Source: Varibaculum prostatecancerukia (GTDB taxonomy: Bacteria > Actinomycetota > Actinomycetes > Actinomycetales > Actinomycetaceae). From it: 64,000 nucleotides of DNA. Below, one piece after another: positions 57,287-64,000 of the stretch (positions within the stretch are counted from its first letter, which is position 1; each line of letters opens with the position of its first letter). Below the pieces are notes generated by a model. It saw nothing but the letters and a program-made list of their open reading frames with translations, was not told the DNA's origin and searched no databases. The stretch spans positions 744,001 to 808,000 of the forward strand of contig NZ_OW968402.1 in the NCBI RefSeq assembly GCF_943169825.2, read 5' to 3'. Both the position numbers and the translations under genes were made by a program.

Positions 57287-58153
57287 ATGAGTGAGGAAAT
57301 ATCTGATCGCGAAGATGCGATCGCAGATTTGGATTCGGGGGAGGAACTGGTAGCTGGCGACAATGGTGACAGTGCCGCTGATTTTGACCTGTCCTCTCCG
57401 GAAGGGCGCTATATGGCTCGGTCAAAGTCGTTTGTGTCGCGGGCGCGGCAGCTTAGCGATTCCCTACAACATACTTGGGATGCGCATGCCAGTGAATATG
57501 TCCTAGAGGTACCGACTGGGGCGGGCTATACGGCGGTGGCTGAGGACGCCAAACCGCTATCGTTTAAGCGAATTTTTGACCGCAACTCGGTGGTGCGCCT
57601 AGAAATCGGAACTGGCAATGGGGATCAGATTGTGTCTGCGGCAGTTTCCCACCCCGATCGTGACTATATCGGGTTCGAGGTTTACCGCCCGGGAGTAGCC
57701 CAAACCGTATCGAAGGCGGTTAAGGCGGGGGTCGGTAACCTGCGGATTATCGAGGCGGATGCGGCGCAAGCGTTGCCGATTCTGTTTCCGGAAGGCTCCC
57801 TCGATGAGGTTTGGACTTTCTTCCCGGATCCCTGGCGGAAAACTAAGCACCATAAACGCCGCCTAGTGCAGGCTCCGTTTGCGGAAACTGTGGCGCGGGT
57901 GCTGCGTCCCGGCGGAATCTGGCGGCTGGCCACCGACTGGTCGGACTATGCGTTCCAGATGCGGGACGTAATCGAAAGCTCCCCCTATTTCGAGAATCCC
58001 TATGCGGGCGTTAATCCCCATGAGGAAGATCCGGATCCGGGTCGCGGCGGCTTCGCACCTCGTTGGGAAGGTCGAGTAATGACCAAGTTTGAGCGGCGCG
58101 CCCTAGATGCGGGACGCGAAGTATTTGACCTGGTGGCGCAGCGGCTTTCGTGA
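57287..58153 (+). CDS. trmB: tRNA (guanine-N7)-methyltransferase
   Basis: The 288-residue enzyme makes m7G46 in tRNA. The S-adenosylmethionine motif is Glu-Ile-Gly-Thr-Gly-Asn-Gly-Asp near residue 107; Gly-Phe-Glu-Val-Tyr-Arg-Pro-Gly and Phe-Pro-Asp-Pro-Trp-x-Lys-x-x-His-x-Lys-Arg-Arg, the family signature, follow. About 90 N-terminal residues are extra and acidic. ATG 57287 is 3 bases after lepA. The last bases overlap the hemW start (GTGA). Confidence 0.96.
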   Translation: MSEEISDREDAIADLDSGEELVAGDNGDSAADFDLSSPEGRYMARSKSFVSRARQLSDSLQHTWDAHASEYVLEVPTGAGYTAVAEDAKPLSFKRIFDRNSVVRLEIGTGNGDQIVSAAVSHPDRDYIGFEVYRPGVAQTVSKAVKAGVGNLRIIEADAAQALPILFPEGSLDEVWTFFPDPWRKTKHHKRRLVQAPFAETVARVLRPGGIWRLATDWSDYAFQMRDVIESSPYFENPYAGVNPHEEDPDPGRGGFAPRWEGRVMTKFERRALDAGREVFDLVAQRLS

Positions 58154-59454
58154 GCGGAACCGCCAAGTTACAGGAACTGTTTTCGGCTGCTAGTGCCGGC
58201 GAAAGCTCGCAGTCTTCCCCGATAGCGAGGGAGGGCGCGGCGCGCTCTGATTTGGTTCAGCCGGCACTAGGCTTCGCGGTCTATATTCATGTACCCTTTT
58301 GCCGGGTACGCTGCGGGTACTGTGACTTCAACACCTATGTGAACGGTTTTGGAGCTGGCGCAGACCGGGAAAGTTACCACGATTCCGCGCGTAAAGAGCT
58401 GGCGCTGGCCGCGGGGTTTTTAGATGAAAATGAGTTAGTTCCGCCCCCGGCGTCCTCGGTTTATTTTGGCGGCGGTACTCCCACCATGTTGAGCGTGGGA
58501 GCGCTGCGGGCAATCCTGGAGGAAGTCGCGGACGCCTGGGGAATAGCTCCGGGGGCAGAAATATCCACCGAAGCTAACCCGGACACTATAACTGACCAGG
58601 TAGCGCAGGATTTAGCGGCCAGCGGATTTACCCGAGTGTCCTTGGGGATGCAATCGGCACTGCCGCAGGTTCTGGCGACTTTGGAGCGTACTCACCGCCC
58701 AGAAAATGTCCCGCAAGCAGTGGCGGCGCTGCGCCGAGCCGGACTCGCAGTTTCTTTAGATCTGATTTATGGCACTCCGGGAGAATCCCTGGCCGATTGG
58801 GAAGTATCCTTGCGCGCCGCCTTAGCCTTGGAAGTGGATCATATTAGCGCCTATTCTTTGGTGATTGAGCCCGGCACCAAAATGCACGCCCTGGTGGAGA
58901 GGGGGAAACTACCTCCGATTAATCCCGATAGCCAGGCGGAAAAATATCAGGTGGCAGACGCACTACTCAGCCAGGCAGGTTTTGAATGGTACGAAATCTC
59001 AAACTGGGCGCGGCGGCTAGACAGCGAAAAACTTCCTAGCCGGGAAATCCCGGACGCAACTTTTCTGGCGAATGTATCCCGGCATAACCTGGCTTATTGG
59101 CGGGACTGGAATTGGTGGGGGATCGGGCCGGGCGCACATTCTCATCTTGGTCAGGTGCGTTGGTGGAACTGCAAACATCCCCGCGCCTACGCTAGCCGCG
59201 TAGCCGCGGGAGAGCTTCCAGTTCAAGACGGGGAAGTGGTAGCTGCTGCCAGCCGGGAACTGGAGCGGATTATGTTGGGGCTGCGCACCGCTTCGGGGGT
59301 AAAGCATTTGACGCCAGCGGAAGGAACCCGGCTATCCCGCCTGGTGGAAAAGGGATATTTGCAGGCAGAGGCAGCAAAGAACGGTCAGGCGGTATTGACT
59401 TTGCAGGGTCGCTTGATGGCAGATTATGTTACCCGTGAACTGCTGGGCTGGTAA
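58150..59454 (+). CDS. hemW: HemW-like radical SAM protein
   Basis: The 434-residue protein has the radical SAM motif Cys51-x3-Cys55-x2-Cys58 preceded by Tyr-Ile-His-Val-Pro-Phe, as in HemW/HemN-type proteins. HemW is a heme chaperone; it lacks the features of oxygen-independent coproporphyrinogen oxidase and the CxxxCxxC here has Gly-Tyr between the last pair. Gly-Gly-Gly-Thr-Pro (near residue 113) and Thr-Glu-Ala-Asn-Pro follow as in the family. GTG 58150 overlaps the trmB stop. Confidence 0.93.
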   Translation: MSGTAKLQELFSAASAGESSQSSPIAREGAARSDLVQPALGFAVYIHVPFCRVRCGYCDFNTYVNGFGAGADRESYHDSARKELALAAGFLDENELVPPPASSVYFGGGTPTMLSVGALRAILEEVADAWGIAPGAEISTEANPDTITDQVAQDLAASGFTRVSLGMQSALPQVLATLERTHRPENVPQAVAALRRAGLAVSLDLIYGTPGESLADWEVSLRAALALEVDHISAYSLVIEPGTKMHALVERGKLPPINPDSQAEKYQVADALLSQAGFEWYEISNWARRLDSEKLPSREIPDATFLANVSRHNLAYWRDWNWWGIGPGAHSHLGQVRWWNCKHPRAYASRVAAGELPVQDGEVVAAASRELERIMLGLRTASGVKHLTPAEGTRLSRLVEKGYLQAEAAKNGQAVLTLQGRLMADYVTRELLGW

Positions 59455-59553
59455 CTAGATAGCGACTGAATCTGAAAGTTAAAAGATGAAATCCGGAAGC
59501 TAACCCGGTTAAGCTGAAAGCGATGAATCATTTTTAACTTTAAGGATCTTCCC

Positions 59554-61524
59554 ATGAATAAGGCCGCTAGTTCCCCCACAGGAAAACCAGCTGAGCAAGC
59601 TCCCGCGAGTTATCCAGTTCAACTGGTTCCTTCACCGGAATGCGCCCGGAACCACCAAACACCTCCCGATTATTTACGGTTCTTGACGCAGTTCCCGCAT
59701 CTGCATGCAGATTTAGCTTTGAATCCGGCATTGCCGCCAGATTTAGAACAGTGGATTAAGGGACACCCGGATCCGCGGGTGCAAACGAACCTGCGGATCC
59801 GGGTGCAAAATCCTGTGGCTCCGGCTGCTGCGAACAATAGTCCGCTAAAAAGTGCTGGTTCCTCGGGGACAGCTTCAGAAGAACAGAAAGATGAAGATAA
59901 ATTTGATGCGACTTCGCTTGCGGGTTCGGTGCCACCAGTAACCAAGTCAATGCCTCCGGAAAAAGAAACCCCACCGCAGGCTAAAGCACCATTTTCCCCA
60001 GCTGCAGTGCCCGCAGCGCCGGGGAACCCCTCATCGGTACCGTCTACCCAGGTTCTGCCGCAACCCTCGGCGTATCCGCAGAGGATGCCTGCCGCTGCTT
60101 ACCCGCCCCCCGCTTCCTATCCGCAGAGCTTTCCCCCGGCTGGTTCCCCGGGATATCAGCCGCTTCCGGGACAGTATCCGCGACCCCGCCGTAAGCGCCG
60201 GTGGTTAATTCCGTTGATTGCTGTAATAGCGGTGCTGGCGATTATTGGGGGAGGGATAGGCGCTTATTTTGCTTTCGCGGGGTTTAAGCACGTGGGTTAC
60301 GATTCCCCAGAAGAGCTGGCTGATGCCTTGAAAGCTTCGCTTGATGAATCTGATTTGATAGGGATTGCCCAGATGAGCGCGCCTAGCGAGGATGTCATCG
60401 TTGAGGACGCTTTACAGCTTGACGAAGATCTACAGAAATATATTTCTACTGCTGATTCAAAGTCACAGGGAGAAAGTGGAAGTTTGATGGATAAGGTTTC
60501 CGACCTGACCAGCGTGATGCAGAATCTGGAACTAGATACTTCCGGTTTAAGTAGCAAGGTCGACAATCTGAGTGATGATATTTCCCGGCTTAATTATTCG
60601 GGAAGAATTGATGTAAAAATAAAAGATAGAGATAAGTTAAAAGCTAGCTTAGATAAACTATTTTTTGATAATCAAAGTGCTCCGGAAAAAGAAAAGAATT
60701 TAAATGGGATTTTAGACAAGTTTAAGGACATGGAAAAAGATGGTATCGAGCTAAAATCGAGATATCCCTATAGAGTGATGGCAGTTAAGGAAGATGGTAA
60801 GTGGTATTACTCGGTTCCCATGACTTTTTTTGATAGCAAGAATTACAGTCCTGATGATAGTCGCTACGAGAACCCACACTATGATGTCAACTGGGTCGAT
60901 CCGGGGGAGACACCTAGCGATAGTGGGCAGTTTGCGAAAGAGCTTTCGGGAGCTATTACCCGGGTAAGTAACCTTGATGAGCTAACTTCTGAAGACTGCA
61001 TGCGTTTCCTTGATATGCCGGAACGTCGCATAGTGATGGTTTATGCTTCCCCGGAGGCTAAAGGAGATATGAGCCCGGGGATGGATCTTAAAATTAGTTT
61101 ATCCGAAGATAAAAAGAGTTCCTATGGCTTCGCTTTTGATTTAGATAATTTAACTATTGATGTAGATGACATGGGGTGGGAGATTACATCGGGAGAGGGA
61201 ACCTATTCCGATCAAGATGGCAAGCAAACATTAGATTTTGGGGATTATGTTAAAAATGGCAAGTTGCAACTGGTAGCTAAATCAACAAAGCAGGGACTAA
61301 AACTATCATTTTCCGGTAGTCTTGCCAACTTTTTTAATAACCTAGATTATGATTTGGGGAATGAGTATTTCCAGGAAAATAAGGACGAATACGATAGAGA
61401 TTACGAGAGGCAAATAGAGGAAGATCCTTTCCAGAGGCCCTATAAAAAACTCATTCTGGGATACCGTGGTTTGGGTAAAAAAGTAGATGCAGAGACGGAT
61501 CGCGAAGAATACAACTACGATTAG
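59554..61524 (+). CDS. membrane-anchored protein with a variant leucine-rich-repeat-like start
   Basis: The 656-residue protein has an N-terminal block (about 40-90) with Leu-Ala-x-Asn-Pro-x-x-Pro-Pro and Asp-Pro-Arg-Val repeats like the variant leucine-rich-repeat domain found in actinobacterial membrane proteins, then a Pro/Ala/Ser-rich linker (about 90-205), a basic patch and one membrane helix (about 217-241). The rest, about 410 residues, would be outside and is acidic, Asp/Lys/Ser-rich and of no family I know. The coding sequence turns markedly more AT-rich after about base 60580. After the TAG stop the same frame continues Gly-Tyr-Asp-Tyr-Gly-Asp to a second TAG, matching the Tyr-Asn-Tyr-Asp end. 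ATG 59554 is the start. Confidence 0.72.
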   Translation: MNKAASSPTGKPAEQAPASYPVQLVPSPECARNHQTPPDYLRFLTQFPHLHADLALNPALPPDLEQWIKGHPDPRVQTNLRIRVQNPVAPAAANNSPLKSAGSSGTASEEQKDEDKFDATSLAGSVPPVTKSMPPEKETPPQAKAPFSPAAVPAAPGNPSSVPSTQVLPQPSAYPQRMPAAAYPPPASYPQSFPPAGSPGYQPLPGQYPRPRRKRRWLIPLIAVIAVLAIIGGGIGAYFAFAGFKHVGYDSPEELADALKASLDESDLIGIAQMSAPSEDVIVEDALQLDEDLQKYISTADSKSQGESGSLMDKVSDLTSVMQNLELDTSGLSSKVDNLSDDISRLNYSGRIDVKIKDRDKLKASLDKLFFDNQSAPEKEKNLNGILDKFKDMEKDGIELKSRYPYRVMAVKEDGKWYYSVPMTFFDSKNYSPDDSRYENPHYDVNWVDPGETPSDSGQFAKELSGAITRVSNLDELTSEDCMRFLDMPERRIVMVYASPEAKGDMSPGMDLKISLSEDKKSSYGFAFDLDNLTIDVDDMGWEITSGEGTYSDQDGKQTLDFGDYVKNGKLQLVAKSTKQGLKLSFSGSLANFFNNLDYDLGNEYFQENKDEYDRDYERQIEEDPFQRPYKKLILGYRGLGKKVDAETDREEYNYD

Positions 61525-61550
61525 GGCTACGACTACGGCGACTAGGACAG

Positions 61551-62438
61551 TTAGCGGGTGCCGGCGGCGGTAACGAAATCAATTAGTGATTCCACCGGCC
61601 CTAAAAGACCGGGTTCCAGGTCGCGCCAGTCGCGTACTTTCCGCAATATATGTTTCCAACCCTGAGCAATATCGGCCTGGGTTTTAGCCGGCAAGCCTAG
61701 CGCCTGCAGGCTTCCCACTTTAATATCGGTGCCTCGGGGCACTTGCGGCCAAGACGCTAGCCCCACTCGCTGCGGTTTTACTGCCTGCCACACGTCTACG
61801 AAGGGATGCCCTGCAATCGCGACTGCGTCCTCCCCAAAAGTAGCGATACAACGCTGGGCAATGCGAGATTCTTTAGAGCCGGTCACCAGGTGATCCACCA
61901 GGGCTCCGATCCTTTCGCGCGGGGTGGGAGCAAACTCTGCCAGCCGTTCTTCCAGATGGTCTACCCCCTCAAGAATCTCTACCACTACCCCCAGCTCTCG
62001 TAAATCATCGCCCCAAACGTGTTCTACTAGCTCCGCGTCGTGGCGTCCTTCTACCCAAATCCGAGAAGCCCGTGCCACTCGCGCCCGCCGTTTACCATCT
62101 TGCGGCGTGCGGCGAGAACCGGAGTTAGTAGCGGCGCGACCGCTCGCCAACGTAGGCGCCTGGTCATTCCTGCTAGCAGGCGAAGGAACTCGCAGCTCTA
62201 CCGGCTGCCCGTCAATCCAAAAACCGGCTCCCAGGGGGAAAGCTCGCACTTTGCCGCGGCGATCCTCCAGCTCCACCAGGTACATGCCGCCAGCTTTATA
62301 GCAGCGCAGCACCGCTCCTACAAAACCGGTCATCACGTCCTCAACTACCAGGCCGCGGGTAGCGGCAACCGGGCGAGAAGCAGGAAGTTTCCGCCAATCA
62401 TCATTAGCGAGGACGTCTTTTCCGTAGCGATCAAACAC
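61551..62438 (-). CDS. DUF3097 family protein
   Basis: The 295-residue protein matches the actinobacterial DUF3097 family: N-terminal Asp-Val-Leu and a central Trp-Val-Glu-Gly-Arg-His-Asp-Ala-Glu-Leu-Val-Glu-x-Val-Trp-Gly-Asp-Asp-Leu, a Toprim-like arrangement with Glu and Asp residues that could bind metal. A variable Arg/Ser-rich loop (about 85-120) precedes it. The protein ends in Glu-Ser-Leu-Ile-Asp. GTG 62438 is the start. It is convergent with the preceding membrane protein gene. Function is not established; a DNA-related role is suggested by the Toprim-like segment only. Confidence 0.88.
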   Translation of the reverse strand: MFDRYGKDVLANDDWRKLPASRPVAATRGLVVEDVMTGFVGAVLRCYKAGGMYLVELEDRRGKVRAFPLGAGFWIDGQPVELRVPSPASRNDQAPTLASGRAATNSGSRRTPQDGKRRARVARASRIWVEGRHDAELVEHVWGDDLRELGVVVEILEGVDHLEERLAEFAPTPRERIGALVDHLVTGSKESRIAQRCIATFGEDAVAIAGHPFVDVWQAVKPQRVGLASWPQVPRGTDIKVGSLQALGLPAKTQADIAQGWKHILRKVRDWRDLEPGLLGPVESLIDFVTAAGTR

Positions 62439-62460
62439 GCCCTAACTATAAGGGAAGAGC

Positions 62461-63264
62461 CTAGGCACTACAGGCTACCGCCCCGGCAGAGTCTGCAGAT
62501 TCGCCGCTGCCGGAATAATTAGGATCCAAGGCTGCCGCCTCTTCGGGACTCACCCAAGCCGGCAATTTGCTCAAGCGAGAAAGATACTCGCTAATGGCCG
62601 CGAAATCACTCAAAATCTGGGGATTCACAGAAGATGTCACCTGGAAAACCACAAAGGCGCGGATATCGCTTTCGACGGGCTGCTCGCCAGTAAGGAACGG
62701 ATTTTCCCGCAGCATCTCGTCCAGGCGCCGCAGAGTCCGCGAAAATTCTTCACGCGTTTGTGCATCCGCTTCCCCATGAGAAACCAACCAGGAAGGCGCG
62801 ACCAGCTGCTTATTAAGCCAGGCATCAAGGTCATCTAGTTTTTCCCGTTCCGCCGCCGGATACAGGTCAGGGGCTTCAAAATGGCAGAAAGGTTTCCAGG
62901 CGGTGCAAAAATCTAGCAGCATATCGGCAGACTCGGTAGCCACAATCTGGTTATCCCGCTGCGAATCCAAAATCACCGGCACAGTTTGGGGATCATCGGG
63001 CTCAAAAGTGGGCTGGCGGCGATAAAGTTCACGCGCGGAACGCACCATCAGCACCGGGTCATAGGAATAGCCCTCTCGAATAAACTCGAAACCATCCGGG
63101 CCAGAGCCAGTAGCATAACGAACCCCAATCGCGGCCTCTAAACCTAAAAGTCGGCGCGCAATCGTCACCCGGCGGCAATAAGGGCAAAGGGGAGAAACTA
63201 CTAGCAGGTAGCGGCCGGCCTGTACCGGTAACTCATCGCTACCAAAACGATAATTCGGGATCAT
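62461..63264 (-). CDS. thioredoxin-fold GST-like protein
   Basis: The 267-residue protein has an N-terminal thioredoxin-fold domain with Ser-Pro-Leu-Cys27-Pro-Tyr-Cys30-Arg-Arg, then a GST-like helical domain (about 115-235) with Val-Pro-Val-Ile-Leu-Asp and Glu-Ser-Ala-Asp between them, resembling glutathionyl-hydroquinone reductases (xi GST). The Cys-Pro-Tyr-Cys pair, rather than the Cys-Pro-Trp-Ala of that group, makes it look more glutaredoxin-like. Actinobacteria use mycothiol, so its thiol partner is uncertain. ATG 63264 is used because GGAG lies 6 bases upstream; an earlier start at 63288 is possible. It is divergent from the riboswitch and ribD. Confidence 0.78.
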   Translation of the reverse strand: MIPNYRFGSDELPVQAGRYLLVVSPLCPYCRRVTIARRLLGLEAAIGVRYATGSGPDGFEFIREGYSYDPVLMVRSARELYRRQPTFEPDDPQTVPVILDSQRDNQIVATESADMLLDFCTAWKPFCHFEAPDLYPAAEREKLDDLDAWLNKQLVAPSWLVSHGEADAQTREEFSRTLRRLDEMLRENPFLTGEQPVESDIRAFVVFQVTSSVNPQILSDFAAISEYLSRLSKLPAWVSPEEAAALDPNYSGSGESADSAGAVACSA

Positions 63265-63360
63265 GGACAACTCCTGTTCCGGGTTCAACCCTCATTATCG
63301 CAAATGCGGAGCGCCCTCGCTGGCTAAGCGAAGGTAGTGAAAATGTGGCATAATGAACGA

Positions 63361-63477
63361 GTGCTCCGGGGTCGGTGAAAATCCGAACCGGCGGTAAAGT
63401 CCGCGACCCGCCCGCTTTGGGTGGCTGAACCGGTGAAATTCCGGTACCGACGGTTACAGTCCGGATGAGAGGCAGCA
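63361..63477 (+). promoter_or_regulatory. FMN riboswitch (RFN element)
   Basis: The region contains the conserved pieces of the FMN aptamer in order: CTCCGGGGTCGGTGAAA near 63364-63380, CCGAACCGGCGGT, GTCCGCGACCCGC, TGAACCGGTGAAATTCCGG, ACCGACGGTTACAGT, and GGATGAGAG near 63462-63470. It lies directly upstream of ribD. FMN binding normally lowers expression of riboflavin genes. A terminator hairpin follows in the expression platform. Confidence 0.95.
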
Positions 63478-63517
63478 CGGGCAGTCATGCCCGCGTGGCG
63501 CGTTCGCGCGCCCAGCT

Positions 63518-63554
63518 CTCCTCGGAACACCTGTGTTCGCGAGGAGGTTTTTTT
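63518..63554 (+). terminator. terminator of the FMN riboswitch, carrying the ribD ribosome binding site
   Basis: CTCCTCG (63518-63524) pairs with CGAGGAG (63540-63546), extended by GAACAC/GTGTTC (63525-63530 with 63533-63538) with a bulged G at 63539, and is followed by seven T (63548-63554). The 3' arm holds GAGGAGG (63541-63547), 8 bases before TTG 63556, so the hairpin would also hide the ribosome binding site. Confidence 0.88.
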
Positions 63555-63555
63555 A

Positions 63556-64000
63556 TTGGCACACTCGATGCCCCCAAAGTCAGCGCTCACTCATGCGCTG
63601 GCGGCCGCCAGTAAAGCCGCTCTACAAGGCCCGCGAACCGGAGGGAATCCCCAGGTAGGCTGCGCTATCCTTTCTCCGGCAGGACGGATTCTAGCGATGG
63701 GGTATCACCGGGGAGCAGGAAGTGCCCACGCCGAAGCAGATGCCCTCACTAACTTGAAAGAAGACACCGGCTCCGCCCCGCTTACCGCAGTAGTAACCCT
63801 GGAGCCTTGCAACCATAGCGGTAAAACTCCTCCCTGTACCCGCGCCCTCATCGAAGCCGGGATCAAAAATGTTATTTGGGCAGTCGATGATCCTAACCCG
63901 AAAGCTGCTGGCGGAGGGGAATACCTAAAACAACAGGGGATTAACGCCCGGCGCGCCGATGAACTAGGGGTTGACGAAAGCGTCCTAGCCAGCGCCCGGG
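63556..64000 (+). CDS. ribD: riboflavin biosynthesis protein RibD, 3' end outside window
   Basis: The visible about 148 residues are the N-terminal deaminase domain of RibD: Asn-Pro-x-Val-Gly-Cys, His-Ala-Glu-Ala-Asp-Ala, and Glu-Pro-Cys-Asn-His-x-Gly-Lys-Thr-Pro-Pro-Cys, which hold the zinc-binding His and two Cys and the catalytic Glu. The full protein also has a reductase domain, which lies beyond the window. Start TTG 63556 has GAGGAGG 8 bases upstream; ATG 63568 in the same frame is the alternative and lacks an obvious site of its own. The gene lies just downstream of the FMN riboswitch. Confidence 0.92.
   Translation, partial: MAHSMPPKSALTHALAAASKAALQGPRTGGNPQVGCAILSPAGRILAMGYHRGAGSAHAEADALTNLKEDTGSAPLTAVVTLEPCNHSGKTPPCTRALIEAGIKNVIWAVDDPNPKAAGGGEYLKQQGINARRADELGVDESVLASAR

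Overview
The window is a chromosomal segment of an actinobacterium of moderate GC content, most likely Actinomycetaceae (Actinomyces, Varibaculum or Mobiluncus relatives). This assignment is inferred from gene content. Actinobacterial markers are a WhiB protein, a ClgR-type regulator next to DUF3046 and recA, DUF3097, the MprF-LysRS fusion LysX, a TCGAAC-N4-GTTCG SOS box, and an apparent Actino-pnp leader RNA. No rRNA, tRNA, tmRNA, insertion sequence, phage gene or CRISPR array was seen.

Layout. 1-1.8 kb: the 3' end of an OatA-like acyltransferase, a small membrane protein and an AbrB-fold protein without a toxin partner. 2.0-11.3 kb: a defence island, consisting of an AAA+ ATPase overlapping a cytoplasmic subtilase (IetAS type), a RhuM-family protein, and a type III restriction-modification pair (mod-res). 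11.4-26.6 kb: DUF2252, rpsO, pnp with its structured leader, an M16 peptidase, a lipoprotein, dapB, a GNAT protein, dapA, RNase J, lysX and a PfkB-fold protein that lacks the catalytic Asp. 26.7-38.7 kb: ftsK, pgsA with a long charged tail, clgR, DUF3046, SOS-controlled recA-recX, cinA, prfB, then ftsE-ftsX-M23 peptidase-smpB. 38.8-42.5 kb (minus strand): whiB and an orphan FHA-FtsK/EssC-like ATPase. 42.6-49.9 kb: an enlarged ligA, cls and gatCAB. 49.9-50.5 kb: a gene-free region packed with a degenerate 23-29 bp repeat in both orientations. 50.5-53.7 kb (minus strand): macrodomain protein, msrA, SGNH hydrolase, rpsT and an S4 protein. 53.8-61.5 kb: a flavin monooxygenase-like protein with a histone-like tail, lepA, trmB, hemW and a membrane-anchored protein with a variant leucine-rich-repeat start. 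61.5-64 kb: DUF3097 and a GST-like protein on the minus strand, then an FMN riboswitch and the start of ribD.

How the genes relate. Most of the window is core metabolism and information processing in conserved actinobacterial order: RNA decay (pnp, rnj), diaminopimelate/lysine synthesis (dapA, dapB), lysine use (lysX), DNA repair (recA, recX, ligA), division (ftsK, ftsE, ftsX, M23 peptidase), translation quality (prfB, smpB, lepA, gatCAB, trmB) and phospholipids (pgsA, cls, lysX). The accessory part is the 2-11.3 kb defence island, whose ATPase-subtilase genes look more AT-rich than the housekeeping genes. The least explained sequence is the repeat cluster at 49.92-50.52 kb. Several core proteins carry unusual additions: LigA insertions, the PgsA tail and the monooxygenase tail.
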